This document shows positions 1 to 7,574 of a stretch of DNA of 48,850 nt, piece by piece. The number at the start of each line of letters is the position of its first letter. Within the stretch, counting starts at the first letter, position 1. Below the pieces are notes generated by a model. It ran no database searches. It saw only the letters and a program-made list of their open reading frames with translations, and was not told the DNA's origin. Source of the stretch: Mesobacillus maritimus (lineage in GTDB: Bacteria; Bacillota; Bacilli; Bacillales; Cytobacillaceae); the NCBI RefSeq assembly GCF_019749255.1, contig NZ_JACWFH010000039.1, positions 1-48,850 on the forward strand, given 5' to 3'. Made by a program: the position numbers and the translations under genes.

Positions 1-28
1 CCCCTGTGAGAGTAGGACGTTGCCAGGC
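1..28 (+). rRNA. rrf: 5S ribosomal RNA, 3' end only
   Basis: The first bases match the conserved 3' end of Bacillus 5S rRNA (CCCCTGTGAGAGTAGGACGT followed by a GCCAGGC end that closes helix I). The rest of the gene lies before the window. An intrinsic terminator follows within ten bases, as expected at the end of an rRNA operon. Confidence 0.93.
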
Positions 29-36
29 AAAATGAA

Positions 37-66
37 AGAACAGCTGATTATCGGCTGTTCTTTTTG
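37..66 (+). terminator. rRNA operon terminator
   Basis: AGAACAGC and GCTGTTCT form a perfect 8-bp stem with a 9-nt loop, followed by TTTTT. It sits just after the 5S rRNA end and closes that operon. Confidence 0.9.
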
Positions 67-158
67 GTTTGTGGTAATAACAATAATCGGTATTTTCTAA
101 CTGTAGATAACCGAACGTGGGTATGTTTTCTGATGCTAAGTGCTGATGCGTGAGGGCT

Positions 159-183
159 CAGTTTCATCAGACTGATGAAACTG
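159..183. repeat. Perfect 12-bp inverted repeat with 1-nt spacer
   Basis: CAGTTTCATCAG is followed by one A and then by its exact reverse complement CTGATGAAACTG. No T-run follows, so it is not an ordinary terminator. It could be a protein-binding site or a short RNA hairpin. Confidence 0.75.
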
Positions 184-215
184 CTATATTTAGTATGGAT
201 TATGGGAACTTTCCA

Positions 216-335
216 CTTCATAAAAATGATGAAGCCGAAATCGAAGAAGAAACTTGGCAAAAACCCGCTTCATAAGGTCGATGAAGCCGAAATAGAAGAA
301 GGAATCTGGAAGTAACCCGCTTCATAATTCATGAT
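216..335. repeat. 52-bp tandem repeat, two full units plus a partial third
   Basis: Units start at 216, 268 and 320. Each begins with CTTCAT, about 7 nt, then ATGAAG (an inverted repeat), followed by CCGAAAT, GAAGAAG and a CCCG end. Units 1 and 2 differ at scattered positions, and the third breaks off after the hairpin start. The whole array is non-coding. Confidence 0.8.
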
Positions 336-629
336 ATACCCTAAATTGACGAAATGAATAGGTTAACAAACCATCATCTACTTCTTCTTTATCTAATACT
401 GTTTTCATTGCAGAAAATATACTTAGGATTAATAAAATTGACAACATTTAAAATTGAATTCATGATGATACTGATACTTGGTAAAGGTTCCCTAGAATGT
501 GGAATTTATTAAAAAATGACCTTTTGCAAAGAATAGAATAAAGTCTGGTTTGTTAGATAGACGCTCTTAAAACATAACTCATAAATGTTGTTTCTTAAAT
601 ACCATGACATGAAAAAGGAGGGAGCTGAT

Positions 630-1475
630 TTGGACATATATCAAAAAGTATGGGAGGTGGATATGCAAAGCAACGGAGTTATCCCCATTTTACCTGAAGA
701 AACTAGGGATAGTTCCAAAGGGTACGTTGTAGTGGATCATGACATTCGGTCACCAGAGCATCGGGTTCTGAAGGACGTGCATATTCCAGAAGGGAAGAGA
801 CGGAGCTATCAACTGGTCGAAAAACTGTTCGATAATTATACATTGAACCAGTATAGTCGAGAAAAAGAAACGAGGAAAGAATTTAGCGAAGTAAAAGAAT
901 TTTTAACAACCATCATTCAATCTCCACCTATTCAATTAGCAAGGAGATTCGTTGAGGAAAAGTTGAATAAAACATTTAATGATCTGCAATGGTTTACCTA
1001 TTTACAGCAATTGTGGTTCCGAAAGTTTGATTTGGAAAGTGGGAGAGACATTTCCGGCTTTGAGCATGTATTTGTTGGTGAACAAAAAAGGAAATTGCTA
1101 TTAGGTCATCATTTTTGGTACAAATATTGGCTAGAAGAAAATGGTAAGCTAAATCACCTTCATATCGACCAAATCGAAATGAAAGATAACTTACCATATA
1201 CACGAGAACCTGGTACCCCGTATATCATAACAGCTGGTTACCGTTTGAAAGCCTTTGATATGGAGAAAAAGCATTTTGTAAAAATATCAAAAAGTCGATG
1301 TGGATTTTTTATTGGCACTAGTCCGGAAGGTATTTTGGCATTGGGGACAATCCGAGCTTTGTTTCCGGAAGATGCCCCTCATTATATTTCATTTAATGGC
1401 ACGCCATATAAGCTTGAAATGTATTTGAGCCCTGATGGCAAAAGCATTCGTACTTTTTATCCTTATAGGGAGTAG
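630..1475 (+). CDS. XendoU/EndoU-family endoribonuclease homologue
   Basis: This 281-aa protein resembles the XendoU (poly-U-specific, metal-dependent endoribonuclease) family known best from animals. Visible family marks are a KVWEVD segment near the N-terminus, SGFEHVFVGE with His146, LGHHFWYKYWLEE with His161, and KSRCGFFIGTSPE with Lys221 (or Lys218) before the conserved FIGTSPE...AL.T block. The two His and one Lys correspond to the catalytic triad of the family. TTG at 630 was chosen because AAGGAGGG ends 7 nt before it; the ATG at 585 has no ribosome site, and the ATG at 663 would cut off the KVWEVD segment. There is no signal peptide, LXG or other toxin-delivery domain and no neighbouring immunity gene, so the protein is probably cytosolic. 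Assignment to the family is firm by motif; substrate and role are unknown. Confidence 0.8.
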   Translation: MDIYQKVWEVDMQSNGVIPILPEETRDSSKGYVVVDHDIRSPEHRVLKDVHIPEGKRRSYQLVEKLFDNYTLNQYSREKETRKEFSEVKEFLTTIIQSPPIQLARRFVEEKLNKTFNDLQWFTYLQQLWFRKFDLESGRDISGFEHVFVGEQKRKLLLGHHFWYKYWLEENGKLNHLHIDQIEMKDNLPYTREPGTPYIITAGYRLKAFDMEKKHFVKISKSRCGFFIGTSPEGILALGTIRALFPEDAPHYISFNGTPYKLEMYLSPDGKSIRTFYPYRE

Positions 1476-1798
1476 GGAGGTGGTTTGGACAGCATGCATA
1501 AAATATAATATTCTCGGGTGTGCTCAGAGTGAGCTTGAAGAGCTATAACAACACTAACGATCCGTCCGTCATCTCCTCCAACTTATCTGTCATCATAAGA
1601 TCCTAAAAAAACATAATGATGTCCAAGAGTGATTTTTAGTGATCATTTTCTAATAAAGAATCAAACACAGAAAACATGAAACGAATGGTTATTATTGAAT
1701 ATGTGATGCACTCCTTGAAATTAATAAACTAAAAGGCGATAGTAATGATAAAAGGAAGAATAGCAAGAAATTTCTTTCTCTATTTTTTGACTTTAACC
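1476..1798. other. Intergenic region with no recognised gene
   Basis: No ORF with a ribosome site and no convincing terminator was seen between the XendoU gene and the PadR operon promoter. A TTGACT at 1787-1792 is a possible alternative -35 for the downstream operon. Confidence 0.5.
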
Positions 1799-1827
1799 TT
1801 GTATTACGAGGTACATCGTATTACAAT
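1799..1827 (+). promoter_or_regulatory. Palindromic operator-promoter of the PadR operon
   Basis: TTGTATTACGA and TCGTATTACAA flank a 6-bp centre and form a 28-bp dyad with 24 of 28 symmetric positions. The outer arms double as a -35 (TTGTAT, 1799-1804) and a -10 (TACAAT, 1822-1827) separated by 17 bp. A dimer bound here would cover the whole promoter, which fits autorepression by the PadR protein encoded in this operon. Confidence 0.65.
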
Positions 1828-1857
1828 TTTAAGTGTTGGGAGGAGAGGAGTTTAACT

Positions 1858-2520
1858 ATGATTGTTTCAGTGGGATTCTTTTTCGGGGTTATCATCCTTT
1901 TATTTACACTTATTTTATTGAAAAGAAGTGGCAAGTATTATTTGGCTCCAATCATAACGGTTTTAGCAGCTGTGTTGGTTACCATATACGGGATGTTCAT
2001 GATTGGTGGGTTTGAGGGGATGGCATATGGGATTTTAGCAGTAGGAATCTTCCTTGCTGGCCTTGGAGGCGTAATGGTCTTACCATTTCTAGGCAAAGTG
2101 AAGAAAAAACCGTTGAACATTTTCGATAGGTTGGGGCTAGTTCTATTGCCTCTCATCCTTTTTGGGACGATTGGTCTTAACATGTATTTCGATGAAGGAT
2201 ATTGGATTATTGAAGAAGGAGCAGCTCCTTCTAAAGAACAGAATGAGGAAGAGGAGCTACAGAGTCATTACCGTATATCCACCATTTCTGAAGGGATGAA
2301 ACAGGTAACGCTTATTTTAGGGAAAGAATATAGGGGAAAAGACATCGAAGTAGAAAAGGTTAGTAAGTGGGGTTCAACAGAGATTACGGTGAAAATGATT
2401 GAATCGGAAAATAAGGACGAGATTCCTTATATCATGATTGGGTTAGATGAGATCAAGGAGCCTTTAAAAGTACAAACAACGGATGGGACTGTTATTCCAT
2501 CGGTTATGGATGGATTATAA
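1858..2520 (+). CDS. Membrane protein with YesK-like N-terminal half
   Basis: This 220-aa protein has four predicted membrane helices (about residues 3-21, 25-48, 52-76 and 88-105), then a soluble C-terminal part of about 110 residues rich in acidic and lysine residues. The N-terminal region resembles the small YesK-type membrane proteins of Bacillus, but that is a weak impression and no function is known. The ATG at 1858 follows GGGAGGAGAGGAG with good spacing. It is the first gene after the palindromic promoter, and padR follows after 22 bp, so it is probably the lead gene of the PadR operon. Confidence 0.7.
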   Translation: MIVSVGFFFGVIILLFTLILLKRSGKYYLAPIITVLAAVLVTIYGMFMIGGFEGMAYGILAVGIFLAGLGGVMVLPFLGKVKKKPLNIFDRLGLVLLPLILFGTIGLNMYFDEGYWIIEEGAAPSKEQNEEEELQSHYRISTISEGMKQVTLILGKEYRGKDIEVEKVSKWGSTEITVKMIESENKDEIPYIMIGLDEIKEPLKVQTTDGTVIPSVMDGL

Positions 2521-2542
2521 ATATCAAACGAGGTGCTTCTGA

Positions 2543-2872
2543 ATGGATAAGGAAATGATGAAAGGCAGTATTGATTTGCTGTTGTTGTCTTTGTTGGCCC
2601 AACGTGATTTGTATGGGTATGAAATTACCAAAATGCTAAAACAATTAAGCGATGGTAGTTATGAAATGAGCGAAGGGACCTTATACCCGGCTTTAAAACG
2701 AATTGAAAAGAAAATGTGGGTGAGTTCCTATTGGAGTGAAACAGCAAATGGAAGGCGTAAATACTATAAAATTACGGATTTAGGGATAGAGGAGCTTGAA
2801 AGAAAGCAAAAGAATTTCTCGTTAATTCAGAACTTGGTTAAAAGGAGTTCGGAGGGATTAGGTGAAATCTAA
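2543..2872 (+). CDS. PadR-family transcriptional regulator
   Basis: This 109-aa protein has the PadR winged-helix fold: GSIDLLLLSLLAQRDLYGYE near the start, the EGTLYPALKRIEK recognition region and the wing GRRKYYKIT. The short C-terminus is that of the small PadR class (about 110 aa), which dimerises through its C-terminal helix. A CGAGGTG ribosome site lies before the ATG. The stop overlaps the next gene by 11 bp, which suggests translational coupling. It probably represses the operon from the palindrome at 1799-1827. The effector is unknown. Confidence 0.9.
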   Translation: MDKEMMKGSIDLLLLSLLAQRDLYGYEITKMLKQLSDGSYEMSEGTLYPALKRIEKKMWVSSYWSETANGRRKYYKITDLGIEELERKQKNFSLIQNLVKRSSEGLGEI

Positions 2873-3719
2873 GTTTGAAGCTTATGTTGAAAAGATTGTC
2901 TCACAAACAGATTGTACGAATGATGAAAAAGATGACTTATTCGAAGAATTGATGGTTCACCTCGAGCTGTCGAGAGAAGAACTGATGAGCCAAGGAATGA
3001 GTGAAAACGAGGCTGAACTGAAAGCGATGGAGCTTTTTGGGATAGAAGAAGATATTGGAGGACAAATCCAGCAATCGATCTATCCATTTCGAAAGGAATT
3101 AATCTTAACCCTGTCAATTGGCTGTATCCTTTACACAATCAGTCTCTATTTATTGTCCTTATTTCATGATGGAAATGCATATATTGGATGGCTCCTTGTG
3201 TCAATGGTGGTGAGTACGACCTTTTTCCTAATTGCATTAAACCAAATTCCTCTATTAAATCGAAGGCGATGGCTAAATACGCTATTCATCATCCATATTT
3301 TCACAAGCCTTTTTGGGTATAGCATAGTTTCAGCACTGGAACATCCAGCTCAATTAGCAATAGCTATTGCGAACTGGGTGATCATTCTGTTATCCCTTGT
3401 CCTGGTTTATCAAACAACGATTTATGAGAGCAAATCCCAAAAGGTGTTAGGGAAAGAGTCTAAAAGACTTCATCAGTTAAATTTTATACTAGGAATGGTG
3501 ACAATTGGCTTTTTTCTATTTTTTATTGGCGCAGGATTGATGCTGTTTGGTGGGTTTCATCCCTCCATGATTCTCACGAGTTTGCCGTTATGTGTATGGA
3601 TCTGTCTGTATTATGGACAAATGAAGTTTATTCAAAAGCATAAACGAATGGCCTATTTTTTAGCCTTCGTATCTATAGTAATCAATCTTTCTATCTTACT
3701 GGTAGTTTTTTACCGTTAG
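2862..3719 (+). CDS. HAAS-domain polytopic membrane protein
   Basis: The 285-aa product starts at GTG (GGAGGG at 2851-2856) inside the end of padR. Residues 1-75 form the helical HAAS/permease-prefix domain, recognisable from an E...L..HLE....L..G.SE.EA...A...FG pattern. About seven hydrophobic segments follow up to the C-terminus. HAAS proteins are typically encoded directly after a PadR regulator and are thought to act in envelope signalling, but the membrane part here matches no transporter motif that I recognise. Confidence 0.75.
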   Translation: MKSKFEAYVEKIVSQTDCTNDEKDDLFEELMVHLELSREELMSQGMSENEAELKAMELFGIEEDIGGQIQQSIYPFRKELILTLSIGCILYTISLYLLSLFHDGNAYIGWLLVSMVVSTTFFLIALNQIPLLNRRRWLNTLFIIHIFTSLFGYSIVSALEHPAQLAIAIANWVIILLSLVLVYQTTIYESKSQKVLGKESKRLHQLNFILGMVTIGFFLFFIGAGLMLFGGFHPSMILTSLPLCVWICLYYGQMKFIQKHKRMAYFLAFVSIVINLSILLVVFYR

Positions 3720-3729
3720 GAGATTATTA

Positions 3730-4770
3730 ATGAAAAAGAAAAATATTATTTGGATAGTAGGATTCCTCGTCTTTGTTACGATTATTTTATCGGTTGTAGG
3801 TATGTTTTTTAATAAAAGTGAGGATGAGAAACTGAATGGGTTAACGGGATTTTACGATGTAAGTGATGAGGGAACCATCGCTTACGTTTACTATTCAGAC
3901 GGAAAACCAGAGATTCGGGTATATCATCCTGAACAATCGGGTGTTGAAAAAGCAGTAGAATTGGAAAATGACAAATATATATTGGATCCAACTTTTTCAG
4001 CAGATGGATCAACAATTACCTATATTTCTACGAATAAAGATTTAGAAGAGACACTGAAAAGCACTGTTTATCAAGTTAATCTTGAAACGAAGGATAACCA
4101 AGAGCTATTCTCATTTGCTTCTGCGATTACGGAAATCGAGTTTTCGGATAATGAGGAATCCTTGTTCTATTTAATGGCAGGAGTATTCCAGAATTATTCA
4201 CCAATTGCCAGTAAGCGCCCCCATGATTTCGATGTTCATGAGTATCGCTTTGGGGATGACAAACATTTACAGCATACAGAAATGAAAGAATACTCGATGC
4301 ATTCTCTTCAGATTGCACCAGATAATAAATCCGTGTTTGTCACAATGGATGAAGTTGCAGATACCACTCCAGAGGAAAGCTTTGAGGTTCATCAGCGGAT
4401 TTTTGAGATTCCTTTGGAAGAACCAAGTAAACGAATGGTTGTTAGCGACCCTAATCGAGAAGTCGATATTTTTGATTTTACGATGGTTCCAAATAACAAA
4501 GAAATTGTTTTCCAATCCATAGGGAATGTTGATTCTGGTGATACCTTTCAATATGAATTGTATAAATACAATTTAGAGACAAAACAGGAAGAACAGCTGA
4601 CAAACCTAAAGGAATATACCGCTAATCCTGTCATTCGTCGGAACCAGATTTATTTTATGGTCGACAAACAGTTTGCAAAACGAGATTCAGCTTATCATCT
4701 TTATGTAATGAATATGGATGGAACAGATGTAAAAGAAATTCAGCTACCAAACAATGAAACTAGTGAGTAA
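3730..4770 (+). CDS. Membrane-anchored TolB-like beta-propeller protein
   Basis: This 346-aa protein has a single N-terminal membrane segment (about residues 7-27) and an extracytoplasmic domain. The domain carries repeated propeller strands of the PD40 type: PTFSADGSTITYIS, EFSDNEESLFYL, IAPDNKSVFVTM and TMVPNNKEIVFQS, spaced 40-70 residues apart. No lipobox cysteine and no catalytic motif are visible. TAGGAG lies 7 nt before the ATG. The gene follows the HAAS gene after 10 bp, so both are likely co-expressed. Its role, perhaps ligand or partner binding outside the membrane, is inferred only from fold. Confidence 0.7.
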   Translation: MKKKNIIWIVGFLVFVTIILSVVGMFFNKSEDEKLNGLTGFYDVSDEGTIAYVYYSDGKPEIRVYHPEQSGVEKAVELENDKYILDPTFSADGSTITYISTNKDLEETLKSTVYQVNLETKDNQELFSFASAITEIEFSDNEESLFYLMAGVFQNYSPIASKRPHDFDVHEYRFGDDKHLQHTEMKEYSMHSLQIAPDNKSVFVTMDEVADTTPEESFEVHQRIFEIPLEEPSKRMVVSDPNREVDIFDFTMVPNNKEIVFQSIGNVDSGDTFQYELYKYNLETKQEEQLTNLKEYTANPVIRRNQIYFMVDKQFAKRDSAYHLYVMNMDGTDVKEIQLPNNETSE

Positions 4771-4845
4771 AGGGACGTACCTTATGCTTCTATAAAGGAG
4801 GTGAATGTAAGGGAATGTCCCTTGCCTCCGAAAGGGGATGTTAAT

Positions 4846-5124
4846 GTGGCGATTGGAGTAGCACTTTTCATTTTAATAGTAGGTGTGGCAATCGGGTTTC
4901 AACAAAGCGTGGGGAAATCAGTCAAAAGGAAAAAAATCGTTTGGGGAATTACGTTTATGATAGCTGTAGCTCCATTTTTCTCGTGGTTAATTGGGATTTG
5001 GTATGGAGTAAGTGTTGGCGATGGATTTGCAGCAATGGGGTTAATGCTCATCTTGTTCCCGATTTTTTTCTTAGGTGGACTCATAGCTTTGTTGATGGGG
5101 ATTTTTGAAAAGAGAAAAAGGTAG
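4846..5124 (+). CDS. Small three-helix membrane protein
   Basis: This 92-aa protein is almost entirely membrane helices (about residues 2-19, 31-54 and 58-86) and ends in a KRKR tail. The GTG at 4846 was chosen because AAAGGGG at 4831-4837 precedes it with normal spacing. An in-frame GTG at 4801 directly abuts its upstream AAAGGAG, so it is too close to be used. The gene lies 75 bp downstream of the propeller gene in the same direction. Its family was not recognised. Confidence 0.6.
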   Translation: MAIGVALFILIVGVAIGFQQSVGKSVKRKKIVWGITFMIAVAPFFSWLIGIWYGVSVGDGFAAMGLMLILFPIFFLGGLIALLMGIFEKRKR

Positions 5125-5176
5125 ATAAAGGCTTATAACCATCGCCGTCTTTTTTACTATAAGGGGGAAATCTCGA

Positions 5177-5578
5177 ATGCAACAGTATACAGGTTTTTTC
5201 GTCACTTTGGCAATTATTTTTATGATTGTGCTTTTTAATAAATATCTCTATTGGTGGGTCAAAGGCATTATTGTTGGTTATTATTTGGTCGTTGCTTATC
5301 GATTCATCACAGTTAAGAATACGATTGATAAGGAATACGAGGACGTCCTTCCTGTTCCAGAAGCATATTGGGATCAAAATTCAGGATGGGTGAGCACGAT
5401 AACGGGGTATCTATTCTGGCCGTTGGTTGGGATTCTTGTTTTCATTTATATTAAGTGGTTTCTTCGGGCACGAACCAAGTTGGCTAAAATTCTTGTTTTA
5501 GTGAGTATTATACCGGCAATTACCCTATTTGTTTTTTTTAGTTTTATGTTTTCATTTTCTTACGGATACAGACCTTAA
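5177..5578 (+). CDS. Small membrane protein, last gene of the PadR operon
   Basis: This 133-aa protein has about four hydrophobic segments (residues 5-20, 25-45, 74-95 and 103-126) joined by short polar loops, and its family was not recognised. AAGGGGGAAA lies about 9 nt before the ATG. The 52-bp gap to the previous gene and the strong hairpin at 5652 suggest it closes the transcription unit that begins at 1799. Confidence 0.65.
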   Translation: MQQYTGFFVTLAIIFMIVLFNKYLYWWVKGIIVGYYLVVAYRFITVKNTIDKEYEDVLPVPEAYWDQNSGWVSTITGYLFWPLVGILVFIYIKWFLRARTKLAKILVLVSIIPAITLFVFFSFMFSFSYGYRP

Positions 5579-5651
5579 CAGAAGGACCGTCTTGTAACTA
5601 ATCTCCTGCATGTTCTTTTGTAGTTTGGGATATAATGAACATATTTATGAA

Positions 5652-5696
5652 GGGTAAAGCCTGTTTACTGATTGTAAACAGGCTTTACCCTTCTCT
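5652..5696. terminator. Strong hairpin behind the PadR operon
   Basis: A perfect 17-bp stem (5652-5668 with 5674-5690) closes a 5-nt loop and is followed by TTCTCT. The T-run is poor, but the position and stem strength fit transcription termination of the PadR operon. Confidence 0.8.
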
Positions 5697-5744
5697 AGCT
5701 ATCCTGAAATCGTAGGAAATGATTTTACGATTGGAGTGACGGAA

Positions 5745-6584
5745 TTGATAGCAAAGTGGGTGCAAGTAGTAGGGATTCTCGTGTTGGGGATATGTCTATT
5801 TGTTGTTGAGGGAGAGGTGGCCTTTGCAAAGGATATTGTGAATATTCCGCATCGTGGTGCTTCTGGACATGCTCCAGAACATACCCTTGTTTCCTATCAA
5901 ATGGGGGAGAACATGCATGGGGACTATATTGAAGTAGATTTGCAAATGACGAAAGATGGTCAGTTAATTGCCATGCATGATGATAGTGTTGATCGCACGA
6001 CAAATGGGACCGGCTTAGTGAATGAGATGACGCTTGCTGAAATGAAGAAACTCGATGCGGGGAGTTGGTTTAATGAGCAGTATCCTCAATTTGCAAATCC
6101 GGAATATAGAGGGGTAAAAGTTCCGACGCTCTGGGAGGTTTTTCAAACCTTTGGAAAAAATAAGCGCTATTACATTGAAACCAAATCACCAGAGGTTTAT
6201 CCAGGGATGGAAATAACATTATTGCGTCTTGTTAATGAATATAAGATTGATAAGGATACACTAATAGTTGAATCCTTTAGTCCTAAAAGTTTAAAGAAAA
6301 TGAAGAAATTAGATCCATCCATTCCCCTTGTTCAATTATTGTCTTATAAGTCAAATGCGATGATAACGGATGAGGAAATTGCAAACATTAGGGAATATGC
6401 CAAAGGGATTGGACTTAACCATCAATACTTAACACAGGAATATGTTCAAAAGGTAGTCGGAAACGGGCTGGAACTATACCCTTACACTGTTAATGAAAAA
6501 GGAAGAATGCAACAGCTCATTAATTGGGGTGTTACTGGAATGTTTACGAATTTTCCAGACATGCTTCATAGTGTAAAAAAGTAA
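5745..6584 (+). CDS. Secreted glycerophosphodiester phosphodiesterase
   Basis: This 279-aa GDPD-family enzyme would hydrolyse glycerophosphodiesters to glycerol-3-phosphate and an alcohol. It shows HRGASGHAPEHT, the metal-binding YIEVDLQMTKDG and MHDDSVDRTTNGTG, with an E.K segment (YIETKSPE) further on. A hydrophobic signal segment covers roughly residues 5-28. The TTG at 5745 has TTGGAG 8 nt upstream; the GTG at 5736 overlaps that site and is less likely. The first motif reads PEHT rather than the usual PENT. A paralogue lies at 29470-30300. It appears to be a single-gene unit between two hairpins. Confidence 0.88.
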   Translation: MIAKWVQVVGILVLGICLFVVEGEVAFAKDIVNIPHRGASGHAPEHTLVSYQMGENMHGDYIEVDLQMTKDGQLIAMHDDSVDRTTNGTGLVNEMTLAEMKKLDAGSWFNEQYPQFANPEYRGVKVPTLWEVFQTFGKNKRYYIETKSPEVYPGMEITLLRLVNEYKIDKDTLIVESFSPKSLKKMKKLDPSIPLVQLLSYKSNAMITDEEIANIREYAKGIGLNHQYLTQEYVQKVVGNGLELYPYTVNEKGRMQQLINWGVTGMFTNFPDMLHSVKK

Positions 6585-6589
6585 GGGGG

Positions 6590-6618
6590 AGCAGGGGAAA
6601 TGGTTCTCCTGCTTTTTC
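6590..6618 (+). terminator. Terminator of the glycerophosphodiesterase gene
   Basis: AGCAGGGGAA pairs with TTCTCCTGCT (one G-U pair) around a 4-nt loop, followed by TTTTCTT. Confidence 0.82.
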
Positions 6619-6634
6619 TTGTAGAATGAGAATT

Positions 6635-6679
6635 TTGATGTAATTTATATTTTACATTATGGAATGTATATGTTACATT
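6635..6679 (+). promoter_or_regulatory. Promoter with two TGTAA/TTACA dyads ahead of the XRE gene
   Basis: ATGTAA and TTACAT (6638-6657, 8-bp centre) and AATGTA and TACATT (6663-6679, 5-bp centre) are two perfect inverted repeats of similar half-sites. They overlap a TTGATG -35 at 6635 and lie directly before the XRE ribosome site. This is the expected layout for autorepression. Confidence 0.55.
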
Positions 6680-6697
6680 TTAAGTGGAGGGTATGGA

Positions 6698-6904
6698 ATG
6701 AAAAATAATGTAAAGGTGGCACGGATAAAAGCAGATTTAACTCAGCAACAGCTTGCTGATGAAGTAGGGATTACAAGGCAGACTGTTAGTTTGATTGAAA
6801 AAGGAAAATATAATCCTTCGTTGAAGCTGTGCTTACAGATTTGTTATGCTGTGCATGGAAAATTGGATGACTTATTTTGGGTGGAGAAGGAGGAGTTCGA
6901 ATGA
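6698..6904 (+). CDS. Small XRE/Cro-CI family regulator
   Basis: This 68-aa single-domain DNA-binding protein has the helix-turn-helix ADLTQQQLADEVGITRQTVS followed by LIEKGKYNPSLKLCLQI, the typical short XRE type that ends LDDLFW. The ATG at 6698 follows TGGAGGG. An earlier in-frame ATG at 6659 lies inside the operator dyads and has no ribosome site. Its stop overlaps the start of the next gene (ATGA), so the pair is a coupled regulator and membrane-protein module. Confidence 0.9.
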   Translation: MKNNVKVARIKADLTQQQLADEVGITRQTVSLIEKGKYNPSLKLCLQICYAVHGKLDDLFWVEKEEFE

Positions 6905-7335
6905 AAAAAATTAGTGATGAGCGACTGGTTCTAAGAAACTTACAAAATATAAAAATAACCTACATCGTACAAACCATCGGGATCTTAGGTATTCTCGGGT
7001 ATGAGCTAGCTCAAGGCGGTGTTGAGGGGATGCGACAAAATCCACTTTGGCTAGTTTTTATGTTAACATCAGTTGTTTATGCGTACATGACGATGAGTGT
7101 TAGCGTTGAACACGAAACAAAGATGAAAGATCCTAAAAAATCTTTGATGATCAGTGTAGTGGTTTTAATTTTGATTGCTTTAGTAGTCGCCTACCTTACT
7201 TCCATTACTCCGAATTTTGGATATGGTGATGGGGGATTAATAGGTGCGATCATATTTATTTGCGGTTATATCCCGTGCCATTATGTTTATCGATTAAGAC
7301 AAAAGCAACAAGAAGATTTAGAGGATGATGAGTAG
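6901..7335 (+). CDS. Membrane protein coupled to the XRE regulator
   Basis: This 144-aa protein has a charged N-terminus, four hydrophobic segments (about residues 22-37, 51-67, 83-105 and 113-132) and a polar acidic tail. Small membrane proteins directly behind short XRE regulators are common in Bacillaceae and mostly uncharacterised. The ATG at 6901 follows GGAGAAGGAGGAG and overlaps the regulator's stop. Function was not recognised. Confidence 0.75.
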   Translation: MKKISDERLVLRNLQNIKITYIVQTIGILGILGYELAQGGVEGMRQNPLWLVFMLTSVVYAYMTMSVSVEHETKMKDPKKSLMISVVVLILIALVVAYLTSITPNFGYGDGGLIGAIIFICGYIPCHYVYRLRQKQQEDLEDDE

Positions 7336-7574
7336 CATCTGGGGATAAGAGGCATATCTGCTGAACATTCAGGTCCGCCTTATTAAGTACGGAATCAGTG
7401 AAACCTATTTATCCTGTCTTCTTGTTCTTTTTGCTCTTTTAATTCGCCTATGCTCGGTTTGGAATATACAGGATAAACTGTCGCCTCCTTTGAAGTGTTT
7501 CAAAAAAATGGTCGGTATTCTTTACGATGAGCAAGGTTTTTTTATGAAAAAGTTTTGGTAAGGGAGGGAATTTC

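Larger units (their letters stand above)
67..629. other. Non-coding tract behind the rRNA operon
   Basis: No open frame with a ribosome site was found here. The tract holds the 25-nt palindrome at 159-183 and the 52-bp tandem repeat at 216-335. The A+T-rich stretch 340-600 shows nothing else recognisable beyond being the upstream region of the next gene. Confidence 0.6.

Noticed and set aside
4267-4551. 94-codon minus-strand frame inside the beta-propeller gene
   Set aside because: It has no ribosome site and lies antisense to a gene with regular propeller repeats.
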